Assembly: GCA_023436745.1 (NCBI GenBank)
Contig: JAEZHZ010000198.1
Span: 1-13,765, forward strand
Direction: 5' to 3'
Length of the DNA stretch: 13,765 nt
Source: Pseudomonadota bacterium
GTDB taxonomy: Bacteria > Pseudomonadota > Alphaproteobacteria > Rhizobiales > Devosiaceae
The translations under genes and the position numbers were made by a program. The notes under the pieces were generated by a model. That model saw only the letters and a program-made list of their open reading frames with translations, did no database searches and was not told the origin of the DNA. Below are positions 6,014 to 13,520 of the stretch, piece after piece (position 1 is the first letter of the stretch; each line of letters opens with the position of its first letter).

Positions 6014-8543
6014 CCGAGTCGACCTGACCAATTGCGATCGCGAGCCGATCCACATTCCCGGCAGCATCCAGTCGCATGGCGGGCTGATCGCGTGTGACGC
6101 CACGGCCGGCACCATCAGGCGGCACTCCACCAACCTCGCCGAGATGATCGGCGTGAGCCGGGACTGCAACGGGCGCGACCTCGCAGAGGTGCTGGGCGAG
6201 GACGCAGCGCACTCGGTGCGCAATGCCCTAGCGCGGACCCAGGAGGGCAGCCGTGCGGCCCTGCTGTTCGGGCAGGTCCTGCCCAATGGACGCCGTTTCG
6301 ACGTATCGGTGCACCGGTTCAAGGGCAACGCCATCATCGAGCTCGAACCGGCCGATGCCTCGATCGCGCCGCCGCTGGAGCTGGCGCGCGCCATGATCGG
6401 GCGCATCACCACGATAGAGACGGTCGACCGGCTGATCCGGGACACGGCGCGGCTCATCCAGGGCATGCTGCACTATGACCGGGTGATGATCTACAGCTTC
6501 GGAGCCGACGGAGCCGGCAAGGTGCTGAGCGAAGCGCGCCGCGGCGACCTCGAGAGCTTCCTCGGGCAGTATTTCCCGGCATCGGACATCCCGCAGCAGG
6601 CGAGATCGCTCTATCTCAAGAACACCATCCGCATCATCTCCAACTCCGCGCCGCAGCCGGTGCCGGTCGAGCCGGTGCTCGACGCCTCGGGAGAACCGCT
6701 GGACCTCAGCTTCGCGCATCTGAGAAGCGTGTCGCCGATCCACTGCGAGTACCTGCGCAACATGGGCGTCGGGGCATCGATGTCCATCTCGATCGTGGTC
6801 GAGGGAGAATTGTGGGGGCTGATCGCGTGCCACCATTACTCGCCACGGACCCTGACCATGGCCGAGCGCGTGGCAGCGGAAATGTTCGGGCAGTTCTTTT
6901 CGCTCCACCTCGAGGCGCTTCAGCGCAAGCAATCGCTCGAGGCCGCGACGCGCGCCCGCGCGCTTCTGGACCGCTTCCTGCGCGAGACCTCGCGCAGCAA
7001 CGCCTTCGGGCAGATCCTGCGCGAGCGCCTGCCGGACTTTCGCGAACTGATCCCATCCGACGGCCAGGCCATCTGGATCGACGGCAAGTGGACCGCCAGC
7101 GGCACTGTTCCGCCGGCTTCGGCCGCGCCCAGCCTCGTGCGCTTCGCCGAGGCGGCCTCGGAGGGCGGCGTCTGGGCGACGCACCAGCTTTCGGCGGTGC
7201 TTCCCGGAGCGGAAGAGTATGCGGCGGACGCTTCCGGCATGCTCATCATCCCGTTATCGCAGCGTCCGCGCGATTATCTGTTTTTCTTCCGCAAGGAACT
7301 GGTGCGCACGCTCGACTGGGCCGGCAATCCCGACAAGGTGTACGAGACCGGCCCCTTGGGGGACCGGCTGACGCCGCGCAAGAGCTTTGCCATCTGGAAG
7401 GAAACCGTGCGCCTGCAATCGGCGCCGTGGACCGCGGCGGAGCGGCAGTTCGCCGAGGCGACGCGCGCAGCGCTGGTCGAGGTGGCGCTTCAGCACAGCG
7501 AACTGCTCGCCGACGAGCGCAGCAAGGCGGAACTGCGCCAGCGCATGCTCAACGAGGAGCTGAACCACCGGGTCAAGAATATCCTCGCGGTGATCAAGTC
7601 GCTGGTGAGCCAACCCTCCGAGACCGACCATACGCTCGAGGAGTACGTGCAGTCGCTGCGCGGACGTATCCAGGCGTTGTCGCACGCGCATGACCAGGTG
7701 ATCCGCGGTGACGGCGGCGGCGGGCTCGGGGAACTGGTGCGCGCCGAACTGTCCCCCTATGGCGGTCAGGGACGCGCCATCGAGCTCAACGGGCCGGCTG
7801 TCTGGCTTGACGCACAAGCCTTCTCGGTCATGGCGCTGGTGCTCCACGAGATGTCCACCAATGCAGCGAAATACGGGGCGCTGTCGCGTCCCGGTGGCAC
7901 GCTGAAGCTGGACTGGAGCGTCGATGAAACCGGCGCGCTGCAACTGCAATGGACCGAGACCGGCGGCCCGCCGGTGCGCCCGCCGTCCCGCCGGGGGTTC
8001 GGGACGGTGCTTATCGACCGCTCCGTGCCCTTCGACCTCGGGGGGCAGAGCAGTGTCAGCTACAATCGGGAAGGCGTGACGGCATCGTTCCGGGTCCCCG
8101 GCCGGTTCGTTTCGACCGAGCGGGCGAGCGCCGCCCGGGCGACCGTCGACGCGCCCGTTGCGCGGCAGACGCACGGGCTCGGGGGCAGACGCATTCTGAT
8201 CGTCGAAGACCAGATGCTGATCGCGCTCGACCTCGAGCAGATGCTGACCGATGCCGGGCTGGACGTCGTGGCCACCGCTCCGACGGTGCGGGAGGCCCTG
8301 TCGGCGCTGGAGCGGCATGGCGTCGACGCCGCAATCCTGGACGTGAACCTCGGGGCGGAGAGCTCTGCCGAGATCGCCGATGCCCTCGCCGCGCGGGGCA
8401 CTCCATTCCTGTTCGCTACCGGCTATGGCGACGGCGGATCGCTGCCGGAGCGGCATTCCGGGGTCGCCGTGGTGCGCAAACCATATGAGGCAGCCGCGAT
8501 CATGCAACAGTTGCATCGGCTGTTGGGCACCAACATAAGCTAA
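6000..8543 (+). CDS. bphP: bacteriophytochrome: PAS-GAF-PHY, HWE histidine kinase, fused receiver
   Basis: An 847-residue red/far-red photoreceptor kinase. C12 in LTNCDREPIH is the biliverdin-attaching cysteine before the PAS domain. The GAF domain (about 135-300) has PASDIP with D196 and SPIHCEYLRNMGVGASMS with H248, the pyrrole-contacting residues; CHHYSPR closes it. The PHY domain (about 315-490) has the tongue motif PRKSF (459-463). The kinase follows: NHRVKNILAVIKSLVSQ with phospho-acceptor H523, N-box VLHEMSTNAAKYGAL, then QWTETGGPPV...RRGFGTVLI. The H...WxE arrangement assigns it to the HWE family. Residues 731-845 are a receiver (acidic pair E736/D737, phospho-acceptor D781, K827). 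No DNA-binding domain is present. ATG 6000 is chosen because the Cys motif follows directly; an earlier in-frame start at 5922 lies deep in bphO. Confidence 0.95.
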   Translation: MNAPSRVDLTNCDREPIHIPGSIQSHGGLIACDATAGTIRRHSTNLAEMIGVSRDCNGRDLAEVLGEDAAHSVRNALARTQEGSRAALLFGQVLPNGRRFDVSVHRFKGNAIIELEPADASIAPPLELARAMIGRITTIETVDRLIRDTARLIQGMLHYDRVMIYSFGADGAGKVLSEARRGDLESFLGQYFPASDIPQQARSLYLKNTIRIISNSAPQPVPVEPVLDASGEPLDLSFAHLRSVSPIHCEYLRNMGVGASMSISIVVEGELWGLIACHHYSPRTLTMAERVAAEMFGQFFSLHLEALQRKQSLEAATRARALLDRFLRETSRSNAFGQILRERLPDFRELIPSDGQAIWIDGKWTASGTVPPASAAPSLVRFAEAASEGGVWATHQLSAVLPGAEEYAADASGMLIIPLSQRPRDYLFFFRKELVRTLDWAGNPDKVYETGPLGDRLTPRKSFAIWKETVRLQSAPWTAAERQFAEATRAALVEVALQHSELLADERSKAELRQRMLNEELNHRVKNILAVIKSLVSQPSETDHTLEEYVQSLRGRIQALSHAHDQVIRGDGGGGLGELVRAELSPYGGQGRAIELNGPAVWLDAQAFSVMALVLHEMSTNAAKYGALSRPGGTLKLDWSVDETGALQLQWTETGGPPVRPPSRRGFGTVLIDRSVPFDLGGQSSVSYNREGVTASFRVPGRFVSTERASAARATVDAPVARQTHGLGGRRILIVEDQMLIALDLEQMLTDAGLDVVATAPTVREALSALERHGVDAAILDVNLGAESSAEIADALAARGTPFLFATGYGDGGSLPERHSGVAVVRKPYEAAAIMQQLHRLLGTNIS

Positions 8544-8545
8544 GC

Positions 8546-8556
8546 GGGTTCGGAAC
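8546..8556. repeat. short perfect palindrome in the bphP-gcd gap
   Basis: GGTTCGGAACC is an 11-base perfect palindrome just after the bphP stop. It has no T-tract and is not a terminator. The rest of the 65-bp gap holds the gcd ribosome site (GGGGAGAGG, 8597-8604) and no obvious promoter. Confidence 0.3.
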
Positions 8557-8608
8557 CACATCCGCCCCCTCCCGTTCCGCCCACAATCGGCCACAGGGGA
8601 GAGGTGAC

Positions 8609-11140
8609 ATGGCGGAACGGGCGCGCGGCTTCGGGTACTGGGCGGTGATGGCGCTTGCCCTCGTGATGGCGGTCTTCGGGCTCGCCATACTGGGCGGCGG
8701 CATCTGGCTGATTACCCTCGGAGGCTCGTGGTACTACGCCCTCGCCGGCCTTGGCCTCGTGGTCTCGGCCTACTTCCTGTTCCGCCAGTCGATGGCGGGC
8801 GTGTGGATCTATCTCCTCACGTTCCTTGGTACCCTGATCTGGGCGCTGTGGGAAAAGGGCATGGATGGCTGGGCCCAGGTGCCACGCCTCGTAGGCCCAA
8901 CGGTAATCCTGGTGCTGGTGCTGCTGTGCATTCCTGCGCTGCGGGGGCCCGCCAGGGTTGCGAGGGGAGCGTTCGCGGCGGCTGCAGCCGGTGTGGTCGC
9001 CCTCGGCGCCTCGCTGATGGTGCTGACGGCCGCCAGCGACGTCCGCCTCGTGGCGCAGGAAACGACCGCTCCTTCAGCGCCGGAGCCCAGCGCGCCAGAG
9101 GCACCTTCAACGTCACCTGCAACACCCGCACCCGATGGTGAGCCGGCCGAGGCAGCGGTGCCGGTTCAGCCTGCCGACGGCGATGCCAGTCCCGCCAACA
9201 CCAGCCTCGCGGCAGCACAGCCCGAGCCGCAGCTGGAAGTCGGGGCCGACTGGCCGGCCTATGGCGGCACCTACTACGCCACCCGCTATTCGCCGCTGTC
9301 GCAGATCACCCGCGACAACATCGATCAGCTGGAGCGGGTGTGGGAGTACCACACCGGCGACATGCCGTCCGAGGCCGCGGAGGGCAAGTACTCGCCGGAG
9401 AACACGCCGCTCAAGATCGGCAACAATCTCTACCTGTGTTCGCCGATGAACATCCTAATAGCCATCGATGCCGCAAGCGGACTTGAGGAGTGGCGCTACG
9501 ATCCGGGCGTATCGACCGATGCCATTCCCTACGGAGCCACCTGTCGCGGCGTCGCCTACTACCAGATTCCCGATGCTCCCGCCGACCAGCCCTGCGCAGC
9601 TCGCATTCTGGTCGGAACGCTGGATGCGCGGCTCATCGCGGTCGATGCGACCACTGGCCAGCCCTGCGCCGACTTCGGCGTCAACGGCCAGGTCAACCTC
9701 GAGGAGGGGATCGGGGATACGGTCCCGGGCTGGTACGCCGTGACCTCGCCGCCGACCATCGTGCGCGGCATCGCTGTCCTGGGCGCGCAGGTCAAGGACG
9801 GCCAGGACGAGGACGCCCCTTCGGGCGTGGTGCGCGGCTATGATGCCGTGACGGGTGAACTGGCCTGGGCCTGGGACCTCGGCAACCCCGAGAACCGGGG
9901 CCAGCCTGCCGAAGGGGAAGTCTATACCCGCGGCACGCCCAACATGTGGACCATCGCCGCGGCCGACGAGGATCTGGGGCTCGTCTACCTGCCCCTCGGC
10001 AACTCTTCCGTCGACTATTACGGCTCCAACCGCAGCGAGCTCGAGAACGAGTACGCCACCTCGCTGGTGGCGGTCGATGCCACCACCGGCGACGACATCT
10101 GGCACTTCCAGACGGTGCGCAACGATGTGTGGGACTATGACCTCGGCTCCCAGCCGTCGCTGATCGACTTCCCTTCTGCCGACGGCCCGGTGCCTGCGCT
10201 GGTGCTCGCCTCCAAGCAGGGCGACATCTACATCCTCAATCGCGAGACTGGAGAATCCCTGTTTCCCGTGGAGGACCGGCCCGTGCCGCAGGGTGGCGTC
10301 GAGCCGGAGTACCTCGCCGAAACCCAACCCTTCTCGGCGTACCACACCCTCGCCTTCCCGGACCTGACCGAAGCCGACATGTGGGGCATGACTCCGCTGG
10401 ACCAGCTGTGGTGCCGCATCCAGTTCCGCCAGTCGCACTACGAGGGCATGTATACGCCCCCGACAAGCGACACCCACTGGATCCAGTATCCCGGCTACAA
10501 TGGCGGCAATGACTGGGGCAGCGTGGCCGTCGACGTGGAGCGGGGGCTGCTGATCGCCAACTACAACAACATGCCCAACCACAACCGGCTGGTGCCGCGC
10601 GAAGAGGCCGACGAGGCCGGGGTCGTGCCGATCTACGATGCGAGCGCTGGACAGGGTGAGTCCGCGCTTGGCGAAGCCGGCCCGCAGATCGGCGCCCCCT
10701 ACGCCATCGACGTCAATGCCGGCTGGCGCATGTTCACGGGCCTGCTCTGCAAGGAGCCGCCCTATGGGGGCATTCGCGCCATCGATCTCGCCACCGGCGA
10801 AACAGTGTGGGATCGCCCGTTCGGCACTGCCCGTCGCAACGGCCCCTTCGGCATTCCGTCCATGCTGCCGCTCGACATCGGCACGCCCAACAATGGCGGA
10901 CCGGTGATCACCGCCGGCGGGCTCATCTTCATCGCCGCCACGACGGACGACCTGATCCACGCCATCGACATCGAGACGGGCGAGACCGTCTGGACTGACG
11001 CGCTGCCCGGGGGCGGCCAGACGACGCCCATGACCTATGAGGTAGACGGCCGGCAGTACCTCGTCATCGCCCCGGGCGGGCACCATTTCATGGAAACGCC
11101 GATCAGCGACGCCGTGATCGCCTACGCATTGCCGCAATAG
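8609..11140 (+). CDS. gcd: membrane-bound PQQ-dependent dehydrogenase, glucose/quinate/shikimate family
   Basis: An 843-residue quinoprotein that oxidises a sugar or polyol in the periplasm and passes electrons to ubiquinone. Residues 1-143 hold five membrane segments (about 10-34, 39-58, 62-81, 93-112, 119-141). A Pro/Ala/Ser/Glu-rich stretch (about 152-210) links to the eight-bladed PQQ propeller, beginning DWPAYGGTYYATRYSPLSQI. The active site has the Asp of VWDYD (D509) and Lys of SKQGDIYILNRETG (K536), 27 residues apart as in E. coli Gcd D466/K493. TCRGVAYY, PLDQLWCRIQF and GGGQTTPMTYEVDGRQYLVI are family blocks. The residue matching E. coli H262 appears to be Gly309, so the substrate is uncertain. 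GGGGAGAGG before ATG 8609 supports the start. It is larger than E. coli Gcd (796) mainly through the linker. Confidence 0.92.
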   Translation: MAERARGFGYWAVMALALVMAVFGLAILGGGIWLITLGGSWYYALAGLGLVVSAYFLFRQSMAGVWIYLLTFLGTLIWALWEKGMDGWAQVPRLVGPTVILVLVLLCIPALRGPARVARGAFAAAAAGVVALGASLMVLTAASDVRLVAQETTAPSAPEPSAPEAPSTSPATPAPDGEPAEAAVPVQPADGDASPANTSLAAAQPEPQLEVGADWPAYGGTYYATRYSPLSQITRDNIDQLERVWEYHTGDMPSEAAEGKYSPENTPLKIGNNLYLCSPMNILIAIDAASGLEEWRYDPGVSTDAIPYGATCRGVAYYQIPDAPADQPCAARILVGTLDARLIAVDATTGQPCADFGVNGQVNLEEGIGDTVPGWYAVTSPPTIVRGIAVLGAQVKDGQDEDAPSGVVRGYDAVTGELAWAWDLGNPENRGQPAEGEVYTRGTPNMWTIAAADEDLGLVYLPLGNSSVDYYGSNRSELENEYATSLVAVDATTGDDIWHFQTVRNDVWDYDLGSQPSLIDFPSADGPVPALVLASKQGDIYILNRETGESLFPVEDRPVPQGGVEPEYLAETQPFSAYHTLAFPDLTEADMWGMTPLDQLWCRIQFRQSHYEGMYTPPTSDTHWIQYPGYNGGNDWGSVAVDVERGLLIANYNNMPNHNRLVPREEADEAGVVPIYDASAGQGESALGEAGPQIGAPYAIDVNAGWRMFTGLLCKEPPYGGIRAIDLATGETVWDRPFGTARRNGPFGIPSMLPLDIGTPNNGGPVITAGGLIFIAATTDDLIHAIDIETGETVWTDALPGGGQTTPMTYEVDGRQYLVIAPGGHHFMETPISDAVIAYALPQ

Positions 11141-11180
11141 GACGCACCGGCCTGACGACCGGACTGTTCGTTGAATGCGC

Positions 11181-11209
11181 TCTGGAGGCTTGTGCCGCGA
11201 GCCTCCAGA
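11181..11209. terminator. strong hairpin after gcd, terminator-like
   Basis: TCTGGAGGCT (11181-11190) and AGCCTCCAGA (11200-11209) form a perfect 10-bp stem with a 9-base loop, 40 bp after the gcd stop. Only TTAT follows, so it is a weak intrinsic terminator at best; it may also stabilise the gcd 3' end or act in the leader of the next gene. Confidence 0.55.
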
Positions 11210-11253
11210 TTATGGGCAAGACAAATTGCTCATTCCGCGTGAAAGGCGAAGCC

Positions 11254-12174
11254 ATGATCGACGCTTCGGTTCAAACCAACGTTCGCTCGCAGCCCGTGCT
11301 GCCCGTGACGACCCAGCTCGGCCCGGTGCGCCTGCGGGTCACCGACCGCACCAAGGCACTCGCCATCTGGCGTGATGTCGTCGGCCTCGAGGTAATTGCC
11401 GAGGATGGCCCGGTGATGCTTCTCGGGGCAGGCGGCCAGGTGCTCATCGAACTCGAGAACGGCGCCAGCAGCCCCGTGGTGCCCCGCAGCATCGGGCTCT
11501 ACCACGTGGCCATCCACGTGCCGACGCGCCGTGACCTGGCACAGATGGCGGTGCGGGCGTTGCAGCGCAACGTGCGCATTTCGCCCACCGACCATCTCGT
11601 CAGCGAAGCCATCTACCTGTGGGACTTCGACGGCAACGGCATCGAGATCACGTTCGAGACCCCCTGGCGCGGCAGCCTCGGCGACCCCGACAAGGGCGAG
11701 AGCTACGCGGTGACGTCAGACGGGCAGACCCATTCCGGCCGCGAGCCGATCGACCTCGAGGGCCTGCTTGCCGAGCTTGGCGAGCAGCCTGTGCTGGAGG
11801 CGAGCATGCCGGCCGGCACCCGTATCGGTCACATCCACCTGCACGTGACCGACCTTGGCCGGGCGATGGATTTCTATCGCGATGTCGTGGGCTTTGGCGG
11901 GTTCCTGCTGATCCACTCGTTCGGCATGGGCGACGTGGGGCTCGACTACATGCCGCATACGGTCGCCTTCAACATCTGGTCCGGCCCGCAGGCGCGGGTC
12001 GCCCCCACCTCCACTGCCGGACTGAGCTGGTTCACCATCCGCATGCCGGATGCGGCAAGTCTCGAAGCCCTCGCCGGGCGCCTCCGGGCGGCGGGTGCGG
12101 AGGTCGCCACGGTTGACGGGCGGATGGAAACAACCGATCCGTTCGGCAACAGGATCAGGCTGGTGGCTGCATAG
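11254..12174 (+). CDS. two-module VOC protein, CatE/YfiE-like catechol-2,3-dioxygenase family
   Basis: The 306-residue product contains two vicinal-oxygen-chelate modules. Module 1 (about 20-140) runs from VRLRVTDRTKALAIWRDVVGLEV through GLYHVAIHVPTRRDLAQ (H84) to DHLVSEAIYLWDFDGNGIEITFETPW (E131). Module 2 (about 190-306) starts GHIHLHVTDLGRAMDFYRDVVGF (H193-H197), includes MPHTVAFNIWSG (H235) and ends DPFGNRIRLVAA. This block order, especially DHLVSEAxYLxDxDGNGIEI and GHIHLHV, is that of Bacillus CatE-like extradiol dioxygenases, iron enzymes cleaving catechols. The substrate here is unknown and no other aromatic-degradation gene is nearby. ATG 11254 is chosen for AAAGG at 11242-11246; the in-frame ATG at 11212 adds a non-conserved leader. 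A DUF924 gene follows 9 bp after the stop. Confidence 0.85.
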   Translation: MIDASVQTNVRSQPVLPVTTQLGPVRLRVTDRTKALAIWRDVVGLEVIAEDGPVMLLGAGGQVLIELENGASSPVVPRSIGLYHVAIHVPTRRDLAQMAVRALQRNVRISPTDHLVSEAIYLWDFDGNGIEITFETPWRGSLGDPDKGESYAVTSDGQTHSGREPIDLEGLLAELGEQPVLEASMPAGTRIGHIHLHVTDLGRAMDFYRDVVGFGGFLLIHSFGMGDVGLDYMPHTVAFNIWSGPQARVAPTSTAGLSWFTIRMPDAASLEALAGRLRAAGAEVATVDGRMETTDPFGNRIRLVAA

Positions 12175-12183
12175 GAGCGTGGA

Positions 12184-12729
12184 ATGAAGGGTTTCGAGGA
12201 TGTGCTGGCGTTCTGGTTCGTGGAACATGGACCGGAGCACTGGTTCGCCCGCACGGCCGAGTTCGACGCGGCGCTGGCGGAGCGGTTTTCTGAAACCCAT
12301 GAGGCGGTGTCCCGTGGCGAGGCGTGGGCCTGGCGCGGGGACGCGCGCGGGCGGCTTGCCGAGATTCTCGTGCTCGACCAGTTCTCGCGCCAGTTGCACC
12401 GCGGCAGCGGGGCCGCCTTCGCGCAGGACGGCATGGCGCTGGTGCTGGCGCAGGAAGCGGTGAGCGCGCGGGTGCACGAAACCGTGGGGAAGCCGGGCGG
12501 ACTGTTCGTGCTGATGCCGTTCATGCATGCTGAATCGGTGCAGGTGCAGGAGGAGGGCGTGCGCCTGTTCGAGGCTTATGGTGAGCCCGACAACCTCGAC
12601 TTCATGATCAAGCACCGCGACACCATCGCACGCTTCGGGCGCTTCCCATTCCGCAACGCCGCTCTCGGCCGGCAGAGCACGCCGGAAGAGATCGCCTACA
12701 TGGCCGAACAGCACGAGCGCGGCTTCTAG
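12184..12729 (+). CDS. DUF924 family protein, 181 aa
   Basis: All blocks of DUF924 (an all-helical, TPR-like uncharacterised family) are present: VLAFWFVEHGPEHWFART at the N-terminus, RLAEILVLDQFSRQLHRGSGAAFAQD, then LFVLMPFMHAESVQVQEEGVRLF, then IKHRDTIARFGRFPFRNAALGRQSTPEE. Length (181) is normal for the family. The AGGAG ribosome site (12173-12177) overlaps the TAG stop of the preceding VOC gene, so the two are co-transcribed and probably coupled. No biochemical role is established for DUF924 to my knowledge; the Asp/Arg/His-rich conserved surface suggests ligand binding, which is inference. Confidence 0.93.
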   Translation: MKGFEDVLAFWFVEHGPEHWFARTAEFDAALAERFSETHEAVSRGEAWAWRGDARGRLAEILVLDQFSRQLHRGSGAAFAQDGMALVLAQEAVSARVHETVGKPGGLFVLMPFMHAESVQVQEEGVRLFEAYGEPDNLDFMIKHRDTIARFGRFPFRNAALGRQSTPEEIAYMAEQHERGF

Positions 12730-12786
12730 GGCGGCCGCAACCTTGCCGACCTGCTTTTCGTTCCACCCCCAAACGGAGTGAACGAC

Positions 12787-12966
12787 ATGGAATCACAAGC
12801 AGGCGCAAGCTTCTGGCTCATCCTTCTGACGATCGGCGTGGTCATTCTCGGCCTAGCGATGGTCTACGGCATCATGCGCAACCGGAAGCGGACGCTGGGC
12901 GAACAGATACAGACGGAGATCGAGACCAAGCGCGAATACGTCGCCGAGGACAAGGACGCCAGCTGA
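12787..12966 (+). CDS. small single-span membrane protein, 59 aa
   Basis: ATG 12787 has GGAG (12775-12778) eight bases upstream; an in-frame GTG at 12778 overlaps that site and is less likely. The 59-residue product has one hydrophobic helix (FWLILLTIGVVILGLAMVYG, about 9-28), then a basic stop-transfer RNRKR and a charged tail (EQIQTEIETKREYVAEDKDAS). The positive charges after the helix predict N-out, C-in. It is not recognised as a named family; similar short helix-plus-charged-tail proteins are common in Alphaproteobacteria. It lies 57 bp after the DUF924 gene and 120 bp before ohr. Confidence 0.75.
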   Translation: MESQAGASFWLILLTIGVVILGLAMVYGIMRNRKRTLGEQIQTEIETKREYVAEDKDAS

Positions 12967-12990
12967 CCCTTTCCCCCACTGCGGTTTCGT

Positions 12991-13021
12991 GGTGAAGTCC
13001 CGGCCACCGGAGGGCTTCACC
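12991..13021. promoter_or_regulatory. hairpin in the ohr leader
   Basis: GGTGAAG (12991-12997) pairs with CTTCACC (13015-13021), extended by U-G, C-G and C-G to ten pairs around an 11-base loop that contains CCGG twice. No T-tract follows. It could end the preceding small transcript, lie in the ohr leader or serve as an operator. No OhrR-type AT-rich operator (TACAATT-like) is visible in this gap. Confidence 0.4.
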
Positions 13022-13086
13022 CATGGCACCAGGACTGCTGGCCGCCACACGTGAGCCGCCCTCCCCTTCCGAGCAAGGAGCCTGCC

Positions 13087-13512
13087 ATGCCCAAGATCAT
13101 GTACACCGCGCGCGCAACGTCTACCGGCGGCCGTTCCGGACACGGGGCGACCGATGACGGCGTGCTCGACGTCACGCTGACCACTCCCAAGGAGATCGGC
13201 GGCGACGGTGCCCGCGGTACCAATCCGGAGCAGTTGTTCGCAGTGGGTTATTCCGCGTGCTTTCTCGGGGCGATGAAGGCGGCCGCCCGCAAGACCGGGG
13301 ACAAGATCCCCGACGACGCACGCGTCACCGCCGAAGTGAGCTTCAAGGATCGCGAGGACGGGGAAAGCTTCTGGATCGAGGCGGCGCTGAAGATCGATGT
13401 GCCGGGCATGGAGAAGGCCCGGGTACAGGACATCGTCGAGCGCGCCCACATCATCTGTCCCTATAGTGAGGTTTCGCGAAAGGGCTTCGAGGTCTCGCTC
13501 GACGTCGTGTGA
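13087..13512 (+). CDS. ohr: organic hydroperoxide resistance protein (Ohr subfamily of OsmC)
   Basis: The 141-residue product reduces organic and fatty-acid hydroperoxides in the cytoplasm using a Cys pair recycled by lipoylated proteins. The N-terminus MPKIMYTARATSTGGRSGHG carries the conserved Arg (R16); TNPEQLFAVGYSACFLGAM carries E48 and the peroxidatic C58; AHIICPYSEVSRKG carries the resolving C124. These four positions match those of characterised Ohr enzymes (R19, E51, C61, C125 in Xylella), placing it in Ohr rather than OsmC. AAGGAG (13075-13080) six bases before ATG 13087 fixes the start. Ohr is usually controlled by the thiol sensor OhrR; no ohrR gene lies alongside within this window. 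Confidence 0.95.
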   Translation: MPKIMYTARATSTGGRSGHGATDDGVLDVTLTTPKEIGGDGARGTNPEQLFAVGYSACFLGAMKAAARKTGDKIPDDARVTAEVSFKDREDGESFWIEAALKIDVPGMEKARVQDIVERAHIICPYSEVSRKGFEVSLDVV

Positions 13513-13520
13513 GGCCAAGT

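Noticed and set aside
7254..8594. Long open frame opposite the phytochrome kinase and receiver
   Set aside because: A GC-driven shadow; the plus-strand kinase and receiver motifs are intact.
9455..11137. Long open frame opposite gcd (560 codons)
   Set aside because: Composition is His/Gly/Arg-rich without domains, and the plus strand encodes a complete PQQ dehydrogenase.
11147..11162. CCGG...CCGG repeat after gcd
   Set aside because: Four-base repeats in high-GC sequence are expected by chance; the neighbouring 10-bp hairpin is the real structure.
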